DNA of 64,000 bases from Grifola frondosa. Taxonomy: Eukaryota > Basidiomycota > Agaricomycetes > Polyporales > Grifolaceae. This document shows, piece by piece, positions 42,060-51,663 of the stretch (its first letter is position 1; each line of letters starts with the position of its first letter). The notes below the pieces were generated by a model. The model was not told the DNA's origin. It was given only the letters and a program-made list of their open reading frames with translations, and did not search any database. The stretch spans positions 682,001 to 746,000 of the forward strand of contig LUGG01000022.1 in NCBI GenBank assembly GCA_001683735.1, read 5' to 3'. The translations under genes and the position numbers were made by a program.

Positions 42060-42631
42060 GCGCTCAAGGTGCTCGACCTCAACGCGTCCCGCTCCTATCC
42101 TTCCACCCCCTCCAGAACGAGACCCAGCTCATGTCGCTCGCCAAGCATCCCAACATGCTATGCGTCCGCAGCACCTGGATGGTTGATCACAATGCACATC
42201 GCAATGGTCTCACGAACGCGGGCAGCATCGCCAATGTCATGCAATTTGGCTGGCTCCGGTGGCCTCGAGGAGTCATCCGCTGCATCTTGAAGCAGGCTCT
42301 GGAGGAGATCAAGTGAGTGCCCATGCTTCCTGGACCCCGGCGCCCCGTTTAATTTGACGTACGTTCGCAGCTACCTATAGTCAAAGGCCTCACGCACCAT
42401 GACTTGAAGGCAGTGAACCTCCTGGTCGATGAGGACGGCATGGTTCTCCTAGGCAACCTCGGCATCGCCACTTGCCTCTGGGATGAGAGACGCCACCTCG
42501 TCCCCGCCCTTGACCCAGAAGAGCACCGTCAACTTCGTCCAATTCCCCCTCACCTGAAAGTAGATGGGAAAAAATTCTTCACTCGCCAAGCAGCGGATCA
42601 CAACTGCAACGAGCTCCTCAACGCCATCTGA
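42060..42631 (+). pseudogene. STE20-type protein kinase, N-terminal piece
   Basis: LKVLDL near 42070 and QNETQLMSLAKHPNMLCVRS near 42112 match the kinase N-lobe beta-3/helix-C region. MQFGWLRWP and VIRCILKQALEEI follow near 42240-42310. The catalytic segment reads THHDLKAVNLLVDEDGMVLL (42389 on), then LGNLGIATCLW. HRD has become HHD, and the metal-binding Asp of the DFG-type loop is Asn, so the product could not be an active kinase. The piece stops at 42629-42631, and the rest of the domain appears after the MFS fragment. Confidence 0.6.
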
Positions 42632-43019
42632 TGTCACCTCTCCCTCAATTCGCCCGACTCCCTCCCTCCTTGGCAATGCTGACTAGGGTCAGCAGAGCAT
42701 GCATCACCAACCCAGCCTTATCAATTAGGTGCCCATTCATAGATTCCCGGCACGTTTAAGACCGCAGCAAAATGGAGTTGGAGCGAGCTTCAGCGGTGTC
42801 CCTGTTCGCTGTCATATGCTCATCAGATACTCAATGGCACAGTGAACAGGCGACCAACAGTGCTCCTGGAGCGTGTGTACCCGATGCGATGTCAGCAGGC
42901 ATGCCGAGTCCTCGGATGGGCCAACCTCAGCTACCTCGGCCTGTTACGGTGCCAGGGTGGCCCGCTCACATGCGCATGTGCCATCCCGTGTGCATCCGCA
43001 CAAGCCGCAGGTGCTAGGA

Positions 43020-43712
43020 GAGCGAAAACGGTCTTTTGCATAGCCTTCCTGGCCGCTGAGCTTCCAAGTCAGCTGGTAAGTGAGTTAGACTGGCGCCCTT
43101 GGCTATCATCTTTACAGTTGTTGAGCTCATTATCTCGCAGTTTGGTCCTGATGTTGGATCCCCATGCAGATATGTTTGTGGTGTAAGTACCACAGTGTCA
43201 GCTTGAACTTCAGTTGACGCAATCTGCAATATTTAGCTATCGTTACCCTCACCCAATTCTGGCTCTCCGGTCGCTCCAGCTTCCTCGTTTGTCATGCCTT
43301 ACTCGGATTTATCCAGGGAGGATTCATTCTGGGCTCGATCCTCTACCTGTCTTGTGCGTTTACATCAACTCGTTGCATTTTCGACTTACTTATTACCTTG
43401 ACAGACTTCTACACCAAGACAGAGCTCCCTATCCGACTTGTGTTCTTCTGGATGTCTTCCAACTTTTGCAGCATCGTTGCCAGCTTCATTGTCTATGCTG
43501 GCGTCCTGCATCTGCACGGCTACCTCGGGAGGGCTGGCTGGAGATGACTCTTCCTCCTCGAGTACGTTTTATAAGAACCTTTCTTCCGTATTATTACCCA
43601 TGCCTTGCTACCAACACAGGAGTAAGTACTCACATTAGCTATCAGACTCAACATTCTTTATGACGTCTCCATCTCTGACGCAGACGTGGACGTGGTTCCG
43701 ACCGAACGGCAC
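43020..43712 (+). pseudogene. MFS transporter fragment (DAL5-type)
   Basis: In broken frames: KTVFCIAFLAAELPSQLVSE near 43027, FGPDVGSP near 43140, then after an intron FYTKTELPIRLVFFWMSSNF and CSIVASFIVY near 43405-43500, HLHGYLGRAGWRWLFLLE near 43510, and WTWFRPNG near 43690. This order is the N-terminal half of anion:cation symporters of the allantoate permease group. It has stops and frame changes and is cut off abruptly at about 43712, where kinase sequence resumes. Confidence 0.6.
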
Positions 43713-44019
43713 CCGAGGTCATCAACGACGCCTCGGCGGACATATGGTTGTTCGGCATCACTGCACTTGAGCTGATGCAATGTCATACCGAGTCCGCCGC
43801 GACGCTCCTGTACACCAAGGAGTAGTATTACGATGCGCTCGCTCCACAACGCCACGCACATGCGCTCCTACAGCGGCGGCCACTGCCCTGGAGCGGCTGA
43901 AGGACGAGCACATGGCAACGATCAGCACAAAGGAGCAGCTCCAGTCCATCCCCGAGCTTGCTCTAACTCAACGCGTCATCGACAGCAAGGGGCATCATTT
44001 CGAGGAGCGGGCATATTGA
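43713..44019 (+). pseudogene. STE20-type protein kinase, C-terminal piece
   Basis: APEVINDASADIWLFGITAL plus ELMQCHTESAATLLYTKE (about 43713-43825) is the kinase APE motif and helix F. A tail reading KDEHMATISTKEQLQSIPEL and VIDSKGHHFEE follows to 44019. It continues the kinase piece that ended at 42631. The stop after YTKE and a frame change show decay. Confidence 0.55.
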
Positions 44020-45828
44020 TATCTTGTTGTCTATTTTCCACTTACTATTGATTCCTTTGTTCCGGTGTTCATAATCACTGACTCTATCATTTCACAGCCC
44101 TTCACGAACGACTTCCCCCGCGCTGATATCCATGAGTTGATAGCGCCGGATATTCTTCATCAATTGATCAAGGGAACATTCAAGGATCACCTAGTCGATT
44201 GGGTCGAGCAGTATCTCATACAAACACATGGGAAAGCACAGGCTGAGGTAATTCTGGCAGATATCGATCGTCGGTGAGCTTATTGATTTTGAGATGAAGT
44301 TAATGACTGAAAATGTGTAGCATTGCCGCTGCGCCTCCCTTCTCTGGCTTGCGGAGATTCCACGAAGGCAGAGGCTTCAAGCAGTGGACGGGCGATGACT
44401 CTAAAGCTTTGATGAAGGTAGGTAGTTATACATTAATGACATAACTGTGACTTACTGTATAATCACGATATTAGGTTTATCTTCCCGCAATTGTCGGGTA
44501 TGTACCACGAGAAATGGTACGGGCGATTCGGGGTTTCCTTGAATTCTGCTATCTGGTTCGCCGCAACGTTCACACTCCGAAGACGCTGCGCCAGCTCGAC
44601 GAAGCTTTAGACCTTTTCTACGCTAATCGGGACATCTTCCAGACGACTGGTGTATGGCCAGAAGGCTTCAATCTTCCTCGTCAGCATTCACTTCGCCATT
44701 ATCGTAATCTCATATGGGAATTCGCCGCTCCCAATGGTCTGTGCTCGTCGATAACAGAATCCAAACACATTGAGGCGGTCAAGGATCCATACAGGCATTC
44801 TAACAAACATAAAGCGATGGGCCAAATATTGCTGATGAATCAGCGTCTTGCCAAACTTGCCGCATCTCGTATTGATTTCGCAGACCGAGGGATGCTCGCA
44901 CGGCCTTGTTTGCTAGAAGAATATTTGAAGCTACGTACGTGATTTTTTATTTGAATTGCGTGACAAACTAAATGTTACATCAGATCCCGATGAGGACCTG
45001 GAAGAAGAAATACCAGTCACCGAGAAGACACACCAAAAGCGCGATCAAGCACAAGACGACGATGGTGCTGTGCCGGGACCCACCGTTCTCGCATACATTG
45101 TTATGGCTGCGACCGCACGTAAGTTCTGAATTCTCATGAATAGCAAGTACTCACTCACTTGTCATACAGAGACCAAGCTTCCACGTACAGCAGTTGCTCT
45201 CGGAAACTATATCAAACAGCCTAGATTGAAAGAGCTGATACGCCGATTCCTGTACGACCAGTTAAATCCGGACAGCGCGCTTCCGGGACTTGAGGTCTCG
45301 CTGCAGGACTGCCCCGAATTTGACGAGAAGATATCAGTTTTTTTCTCTGCTGCATCCACATTTTATGCTCCTAGCGACCCCTCCGGCGTTGGAGGGATGC
45401 ACCGTGAACACCTTCGTGTTACGCCGATGTGGTGGGGCATCGCACCGCACTTTGATTGTGCCTTCGTCAATTATCATCCGGACCTCGATGGCATCCATGC
45501 TCTTGGTGTAGTGCAGATACGCCTATTTTTTTCGTTCAGATTCCGTGGCATTGTCTATCCTTGCGCGCTTGTCCATTGGTTCGAATGCATAGCCGAGGAG
45601 CCGGACGAAGATATGGGAATGTATATCGTACGCCCAGAGTCGAAGCGTGGTGCTCCCATTCTCTCAGTACTCCATCTCAACACCATTGTCCGTGCCGCTC
45701 ACTTAATTGGTGTCTACGGAACCCAGACCGTCCCCCACAATCTCACAGAACACCATGCCCTCGATGCGCACAAGTACTTCTATGTCAATAGGTTTGCAGA
45801 TCACCACATGTTTGAGACGGTTTTTTGA

Positions 45829-47110
45829 AATGCTGGGCAGCCTATGTGAAACCGTAAGCCGCATATGTCCAATTCAATAATCCTTGCTTCCCTCTGTTCA
45901 TATCCGTCTTGAATTCTAGGCCATAGCTCTTCGCATTCCACAATCATGAATCTCCATTCCGAATATCATCACTCTTCCATTATCATCCACACTGAGACGC
46001 TGACGCTCCAGACATACCCTGCTGCCCTTGAGCCGTTCGCCCGCATTCTGCCTGTGCTACACCACCGTCTCTGTTACATTCGCCCTGCCACATCAGTGGA
46101 AGCCGTGCGTTCTTCTTACCAGCTGCCCGAACACATCAATCATCATGCTGAACATCCACTAGAAAGAAGTATTCAGTAGCAGCGGTCTGCGTTGCACCCT
46201 GAAGAGCCATCCATCTACGTCAGTATCAGGACCAGCAGCCAGACCCAAAGTTCTGGGCTCACGCGAGAGTGAAGGCCACGAAACAGAAGAAGAGAGAGGG
46301 GGACATACATCCGCTGAGCTTCAAGCCTCATCGCACCAAGCCTCCATACCTTCGTCTTCAGCCTCTAAATGTGTTGCGCGAAACTAGCACTAATAAAAGC
46401 AAAGGGAAGGAAGGAGCTGACGAATCTTTTCGAGCAACCAAGCGGTACGGTCCTTTACTCTACTTCTTACCCTCATGATGTTAGACTCAGATGTCCGCTG
46501 TAGAATGCGTCGTGTGGCCCGCTGGAATGAAACCTCTGCTGCACCCTCTCCGCTCGCTTCTCCGCATCTGACTGCTACTTCGACCGTACACCATCGGTCG
46601 AACCCTTTCGGAGCTGCTAAGTATGAATGATTCTCTTGTAACATAGTCTTATCCCTGTTCTGCAGGTCCATGGATGTATCAGCAAAAGAATCGGGCATCG
46701 CCAACCGCATTGAGAAAGAGCATAGAGAAGGTCTCGCACGAACTCCCTCCCCACAACATGTCGCGTACATTGTCGAGAGCAGGCTCCCAGTGGGAGTACA
46801 GCCACTTGGGTCTCACCCCCGCAGTCACCCCCACCCGGCCTCGTCATCCTCCACTGCAGAGCCTGACTTCACCGAGTCAGGAGCCACCTAAGCTTCCCGT
46901 CGCGAACGTGCGCCTGTCATTCAGCTTCGCGAGCGCTGCCGCTGGGAAGAAGGATGGACATGCTGACGCTACTACCATGTCCTGCGACTGCTTCTCTGAC
47001 CGTCGACGAGCCATCAAAGGACATCGAAAGCAAGAAGCGTGCCATACCTGCATCATCATCCGCACAGAATAAACGAGTCGGGACGAGTAAGGACACTCCT
47101 CCTGGAACTC
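45829..47110. other. Plavaka 3' flank and unrecognised Ser/Pro-rich relic
   Basis: After the Plavaka stop come short frames without motifs. From about 46670 to 47110 a plus-strand Ser/Pro-rich reading (SRTLSRAGSQWEYSHLGLTP, then LPVANVRLSFSFASAAAGKK) looks like real disordered host protein but changes frame near 46960. It may be another captured fragment, of unknown source. Confidence 0.35.
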
Positions 47111-47119
47111 GTGAACTCA

Positions 47120-47500
47120 CCGTTTGCAACTACTTTCCATTTCTGCTCCTACGTTTATCTTGGCGAGGCTGGCCGCTGTTCCACTCCCGCGAACATGGAT
47201 GGACATTCTGTATGTCAGAGAATGCTAAGTTCGAACCCCGCACACCAGCTCTTACTTTCATCGACGCTGCGGATGACGCATTGAAGGAGGCAAGCATGAA
47301 TGGCAGATTTACCTTCTACAAGCTTTCGCACAAGGACGGCGAGAAGGCGAATGTCGGCAACCCCTTGGCAAAGGTGTTCATGACGTACACACAGGATGGG
47401 ACGCTCCCTAGTCCCGGCGATGAAGCAAAGGACGCGCTCGACATGAACGCGCAGTGCAGCTGCTGGGCCAGCACGTCACGGACAGAGAATGAGAATATCC
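47120..47500 (+). pseudogene. Mitochondrial DNA polymerase gamma (MIP1) fragment
   Basis: LSWRGWPLFHSREHGWTFC at 47155-47215 is followed after a short gap by GRFTFYKLSHKDGEKANVGN, PLAKVFMTYTQDGTL, and GDEAKDALDMNAQCSCW ending near 47470. This matches the segment of fungal mitochondrial DNA polymerase between the exonuclease and polymerase regions (the -YKLPHKDG-GNPL- and -EALEMNA-CSYW- blocks). The flanking exonuclease and polymerase domains are absent, so this is a one-exon-sized relic, not a gene. Confidence 0.65.
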
Positions 47501-47509
47501 AGGAAGATG

Positions 47510-49590
47510 GAGCGGGACCACCGTTTGGATGGAGATTCCGGAGAGAAGAATGGATGGAAGAGGTCGAACTCAGCATGAATGACAAGCTGGGTAAGTATTC
47601 AGAATTTATCTTCGTGATCTGTCTGCTCAACACATTGTCTCATTTAGATACGACAATGAATTCCTCCTGGCCATCTGCAACGAAAAATTGGATTCTCTTC
47701 ATTGGATGCAATCGGCCTCGAGCATGCTGACCGAACGTCACCCATGAGCGGGTCATCGTCCCCATCCATGCCTCCTCTCGTCTCTACCGCTGCCCGCCAG
47801 GCCTCCCTTAGCATTGGTGTCTCAAGCTTCCCCAAGTCTGTGAATTCCTATAACACAATGCACCGGTTATTCATGCCAGACAACATGTCAAATGAAGAAT
47901 ACTTCCGGATATCGAATCATTCGTAGTCCCGCTAGTATGCATCCTTTTAATCAAGATGGTCCCAGTGGCGGCCTTATGAGCAGTGGCCGGACACGGAGGC
48001 AACAAGACGAGCAGCAAGTACGATCGGAGTGGGATTTCGAAGACAAGCGGTGAGATGGCATGCGGACACAACGGCGCTTCGGACAGTGCGTTTATTCAGG
48101 CTAAGGAGGATTTCGTGAGCCTTATCCGCATCACGCCCACTCTCGCAATGCTAATATCTGCCCCTTAGAACAACAGTGCTGCGGCGGTTAAATCTTCAAT
48201 TGCTAATGTGCAATTAGAGAAAATCTCTGGGATGTAGGGGCTCGACGTTGTGGTGGCAGAAGAAGTCATACAACGTGTACAGAATAAACTGGATGCTGGA
48301 CCGCCCGCATCGGTGCTGAGCTACTTTGCCTCGGGATCATCACTGCCTGATGTACTGTCCCTGGATCTGGCCATACGAACACGATGGTTCCCAACAGCAA
48401 GATGAAGGGTCTCTGTTCAGTGTGGTATCACGAAGATCCTGCAGAACTACATTCAAGTTGGCTGGAAAAACTACCGGTCCTCGGGGCTCCGTCTGCTGCA
48501 GATGTATAACCGGCCGCCCGTTCATGTGACTTGCTCGCGCGGGAAACCTACTCCTATCTGTTTGGGGAAGCCGTCACCTGCATCGTCCGGGAAAAGAAGC
48601 GATTGCTTTCGTCGACTGCATCGGGCACGGGTTCTGCGTTCCACGATGGAATTTGGCGGCGCGGGCTCTTCAAGTCCTAGCGGTGTTTTTTGAAGTGGTC
48701 GTCACCTGAGGGTTCGCGTCTACTCTGGCACATCAACAAATGATCAACACGTCTATGGTCTTCTGCCAAACCATCTGAACGCTCGCGACTAAGGGATTTT
48801 TTGTGAGAAGGTCTTACGAGTTTGGGGTCTGAGTATGTAAGTTCTTCGAGCTGTTCCTTCTCTTGACACCCGTTGCTCACCAATTTTATGTGTTCAGTCT
48901 CATGCGTTGGCAGATCGAAGTCATGCGGCCCTACCAAGACCATCCTCTGTGAGTATTGACTGTCACAGGACTCTGAGAATTGTTAAATGAACCTGCATCA
49001 ATTCCGGCACCCAGTTCACTTTTATCCTCCATCAGAACTAGCACTACTACACGCTGCATCATTTTCAGGTCGCAAGTCCAAACCCTCATTTGTGCACTCC
49101 ACACAGTCCTCTGTCGCTCCCACGACAGCTCTCCTTTCATGAAGAATACCTGATTGCATCTCTTCGTAATGCATTCAAGAGCACCAAGTCAAATAATAGT
49201 ATTCCCCTGCCCATGCCTCCACTTGATCATCGGGCGTATACCCTGCTCTCAAAGACCCCTTCAATCGATCGACATCCTCAGTTGCACAGGTGCCTCCGAT
49301 GCCTCATCAATAGTCTGTAACGAATGCTAGCCCTCCACATTTCCATCCATCTACACCCACTTCAAACGACTCTAAGACTCGGGGCTCGAGATCTAATATG
49401 TTCGTATGCTATATCGCAGCATTCTCATTCGGGCTCGATCTTCCACAGTTCCGACAATGGCAATTTACCGATTTCTGCATGCGCTGCCATCTTCAACTCC
49501 TCCTGTTCCGCGAGCGTCCAATGCATTTGGCCAACCTACGGTATGTGTTCTGATTCATTGGTGCGGCGCATGCTTAACCGTCTATAGGAC
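47510..49590. other. Mosaic of unrecognised host-like coding relics
   Basis: Plus-strand protein-like stretches occur in changing frames: PPFGWRFRREEWMEEVELSM near 47520, KYDNEFLLAICNEKLDSLHW near 47650, MSGSSSPSMPPLVSTAARQA near 47745, SGRTRRQQDEQQVRSEWDFE near 47980, and ALSYFASG-like ASVLSYFASGSSLPDVLSLD near 48310. They look like pieces of more than one captured gene. No family assigned. Confidence 0.3.
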
Positions 49591-49596
49591 CAAGAC

Positions 49597-50172
49597 GTGC
49601 ATCTCATGGACTTCATGGGCTCCGGTGTGGACAAGAAGCTCGATGATCTACTTCTATCAGTAGGTAAGACTGCGCAAAAGCACGCAAAGCTGGTGATTGA
49701 CCCAATCATGCTATGGCAGAAAAGTGAAACGGACGGCGTTAGCTCTAATACTATCCACCATCACCTCTCTCAATCCCCTGCTGGTCTGCACGGAGTGCGC
49801 ATGCAAGATGTCGCCTCCACACTCAATGAGCGCAAGTCATTCACCTCTATCTATGTCATGTGTCTTGCCCTCATTGCCGCCACCCAACCAATCTCGAAGG
49901 ATGGGCTGGGAGAAGGTGTCGAGCACAGCCTAGAGGGCTGACGTTTGAGCAGGTCAGACGGCCGGTTTGAAGATACAGTCCGTGAATCACAGGAGCAATG
50001 TAGATTTGTTTGCGTCAATTCTCGGAAATCTCCCGAATATCCGGTCAGTTATTGTTGTGTGCCTATCGGTGTTGTGCTGAACATACTACTTTGTCAGTTT
50101 TGAGAGTGTTACAGATCGCGTTTTGGCAGAACTTGGTCCGATAGCCGCTGGCCAAGTACCTAAGGATGGGGG
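49597..50172 (+). pseudogene. Cell morphogenesis protein PAG1/Tao3 fragment
   Basis: DKKLDDLLLSVGKTAQKHAK with LVIDPIMLWQK near 49630-49720, RMQDVASTLNERKSFTSIYV with MCLALIAATQPISKDGLGE near 49800-49910, and NHRSNVDLFASILGNLPNIR then FESVTDRVLAELGPIAAGQV to 50165. These follow the N-terminal region of fungal PAG1/Tao3/Mor2, a very large scaffold of the RAM polarity pathway. Only a few hundred residues are present. The conserved frame is interrupted by stops near 49940 and 49977. Sequence then passes directly into trehalose synthase-like DNA. Confidence 0.6.
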
Positions 50173-50279
50173 ACAAATCTCACCCAATCTATCCTTAGGT
50201 GCTGAACCCAGTGACGGACATCTCAATTATTTCCTTCCCGCATCCAAGTGCAAACAGACCACGAAGCCCCGCTCGTCTG

Positions 50280-50709
50280 CCCTGCTCAGCATGCCACCAG
50301 ACGCTGTGGCCGTGCTTGCATTATGCGATCCCGGACGCACCAAAGATGCAGGCGTTCTATGAGAGCACATCATTCGAGCAGTATGTCGCGGTGAACCAGT
50401 GCTTCGCAGACGCAACCGTGAGCACGTATGCCGAGAATAACTACCACCTCATGCTCCTCCCTGCAATGCTTCGCGCGAGGTTTCCTAGGGCGCCGATCGG
50501 GTTCTTCATGCATGTTGCCTTCCCGTCATCGGAGATCTTCCGCCGCTGAGCATGCGCGAGGACCTGCTGCGCGGCGTGCTCGGCGCAACTTGATCTGGTT
50601 CCAGATGGCGAATTATGTGTGGCACTTTAGGCAGACGGTGAGCCGCATCTTTGCGGCGGAGGTGTTCCCGATGGTGATAGATGTGGGAAGCATCACTGCT
50701 AAGAAGTGA
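50280..50709 (+). pseudogene. Trehalose-6-phosphate synthase (GT20) fragment
   Basis: LHYAIPDAPK and FEQYVAVNQCFADA, then NNYHLMLLPAMLRARFPRAP and IGFFMHVAFPSSEIFR (50310-50547), match the trehalose-phosphate synthase core around the NDYHL and IGFFLH-PFPSSE motifs. In the next frame LSMREDLLRGVLGANLIW, YVWHFRQTVSRIF and FPMVIDVGSITAKK follow to 50709. The N-terminal GG loop and the UDP-glucose-binding C-lobe are missing, and NDYHL has become NNYHL, so this is a captured internal piece. Confidence 0.7.
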
Positions 50710-50825
50710 GTATTGTTGAAGGTCTCGTACATCTACGATGTCGCTCACTGCGTTTAAGGCGCGATCCAGAGGTAGCGGACACCGCAGTACCCGCCCACGC
50801 CCGCCGATACCTTCGTGCGCCCTGC

Positions 50826-50975
50826 CCAGATCTCGCCCGCTATCTTGCCCGATATTTCATGCACTATCTCGCCCGCTACCTCGTCCGCTATCTCTCCCGC
50901 TATTTCATGCACTATCTCGTCCGCTATCTCATCCACTATCTCGCCCGTTATCTCACCCGCCATCTTGCCTGCAGC
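50826..50975. repeat. 12-base tandem repeat (CTCGTCCGCTAT)
   Basis: About a dozen units of CTCGTCCGCTAT with CTCGCCCGCTAC, TTCATGCACTAT and CTCACCCGCCAT variants. It lies just after the trehalose synthase relic. Since 12 is a multiple of 3, several frames stay open; those proteins are artefacts. Confidence 0.85.
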
Positions 50976-50979
50976 AGCC

Positions 50980-51290
50980 TACACGCACTGCAGGAGACCA
51001 CGTAGTCCTAGGGCTGTGACTCGTGCTTCACTGTCATCAATGCGGCGATGCTGAGCCACGGCGTGAGCCCCGTGGACGTCGACAGCACGAGCGGGGGCAA
51101 GAGCAACTCGACGGCACTGGAGAAGGCTGCACTGCAGGGTGAGATGCAGCTGCACAAGCCGAGCTTTACGAGCTCCGAGGACGAGTACAATGTGTCGGAT
51201 AGCGAGTCGGAGAAGGAGGATGGTACGGATAAGGAGTGTCCGCCTCTGTGCTGTATGGAATTTCTTCATGATCTGTGAGTTCTGATTGGT
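50980..51290. other. Unrecognised relic next to the right end of the insertion
   Basis: A plus-strand frame at 51048-51278 (AMLSHGVSPVDVDSTSGGKS, then DEYNVSDSESEKEDG) looks like disordered acidic protein, in keeping with another captured host exon. Source unknown. Confidence 0.3.
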
Positions 51291-51299
51291 CTCAGATCA

Positions 51300-51635
51300 G
51301 AGACACCAGAGTGACAAGAAGACCCATACAGAATCAAGATGCCTTCTTATTGGTTTGGACAGTTTGGACGGTCTGGACAGTCTTAATATTCTTATGGGAT
51401 GAGTGCTGAAATTCTAGTCTGATTAGCTGGTGGCTCTGGATGCTCTGTGACGCTTCTGGACTTCTCTGAACTGTAGATATGTAGTAATACTGTACCTTGT
51501 TCTGGGCTATCTTCAATGTCTGAATCACTCTGATTTTTCTGTGAGATCTTTTTTGTCTTGATTAAGACACTCCAGACATATTCAGACAAATTCAGACAAA
51601 TTCAGATGAACTCAGACGAACTCAGATGCACTCGA
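51300..51635. repeat. Right subterminal TCTGA/CAGA-type repeats
   Basis: Contains AGTTTGGACGGTCTGGACAG near 51360 and a short tandem array of ten- to eleven-base units (ATTCAGACAA, ATTCAGATGA, CTCAGACGAA, CTCAGATGCA) at 51573-51630. Reverse-complemented, it uses the same TCTGA vocabulary as the left end at 36.08-36.34 kb. Confidence 0.6.
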
Positions 51636-51658
51636 GTTTTGCTGATGAAAGGACCGGA

Positions 51659-51663
51659 CAAAA
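51659..51663 (+). repeat. Target-site duplication, right copy (CAAAA)
   Basis: Partner of 36069-36073. The nuclease coding frame resumes immediately after it. Confidence 0.65.

Larger units (their letters stand above)
41450..44060 (+). mobile_element. Host-gene block lodged in the Plavaka intron
   Basis: The Plavaka intron starting at 41371 should be about 60-90 bp but runs to 44097. Its extra 2.6 kb contains an F-box-like piece, a kinase domain in two parts and an MFS transporter piece, all plus strand. Exact ends are not resolved. A CACTT near 41430 and another near 44040 could be a duplication, but this is weak. Confidence 0.55.
39385..45828 (+). pseudogene. Plavaka transposase gene 1 (interrupted in an intron)
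   Basis: The ATG at 39385 leads into the N-terminal zinc finger CTKCHQYFKNKAGRTLHFRM with a following HH pair. An acidic Ser-rich repeat follows, then the Plavaka core: DDWSPYRNRIEFEVASLLYA near 40190, WFRDPHTVIRNMLSNPDFDG near 40480, FVPIILGSDKTTVSVATGQN near 40725, IGNVHNSVRRAHRNAVALIG and HCADGHFRRVIYGLGPYIAD near 41065. It breaks at a GT donor after VGDIV (41371) and resumes at 44098 with PFTNDFPRADIHELIAPDIL, LIKGTFKDHLVDWVEQYL, GLCSSITESKHIEAVKDPYR and C-terminal FYVNRFADHHMFE. Plavaka is a KDZ-related DNA transposase abundant in Agaricomycetes. A one-base loss near 41350 breaks the frame before VGDIV. Confidence 0.85.
36074..51658. mobile_element. 15.6 kb insertion carrying Plavaka, a DUF6532-like gene and host-gene fragments
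   Basis: Inserted inside the second exon of the nuclease with a CAAAA duplication. Both ends are rich in TCTGA/CAGA-type short repeats, in inverted sense. The left end reads CTGTCTGATC, CTGTCTGAGTGTCTGAAAT. The reverse complement of the right end reads GTCTGAGTTCATCTGAATTT. Contents left to right are a minisatellite, the DUF6532-like gene (minus), Plavaka (plus) with a nested kinase/MFS block, and relics of mitochondrial DNA polymerase, PAG1 and trehalose-phosphate synthase, all plus strand. I see no clean terminal inverted repeat, so it may be one composite element or several stacked ones. Confidence 0.6.

Noticed and set aside
50706..51019. Repeat proteins with ARYL- or GEIADEI-type units
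   Set aside because: They come from the 12-base tandem repeat and are open in several frames at once.
36074..51658. The block as a giant intron of the nuclease gene
   Set aside because: All other introns here are about 50-60 bp; the block lacks a GT-AG border at the join and shows a CAAAA duplication, as expected for insertion.
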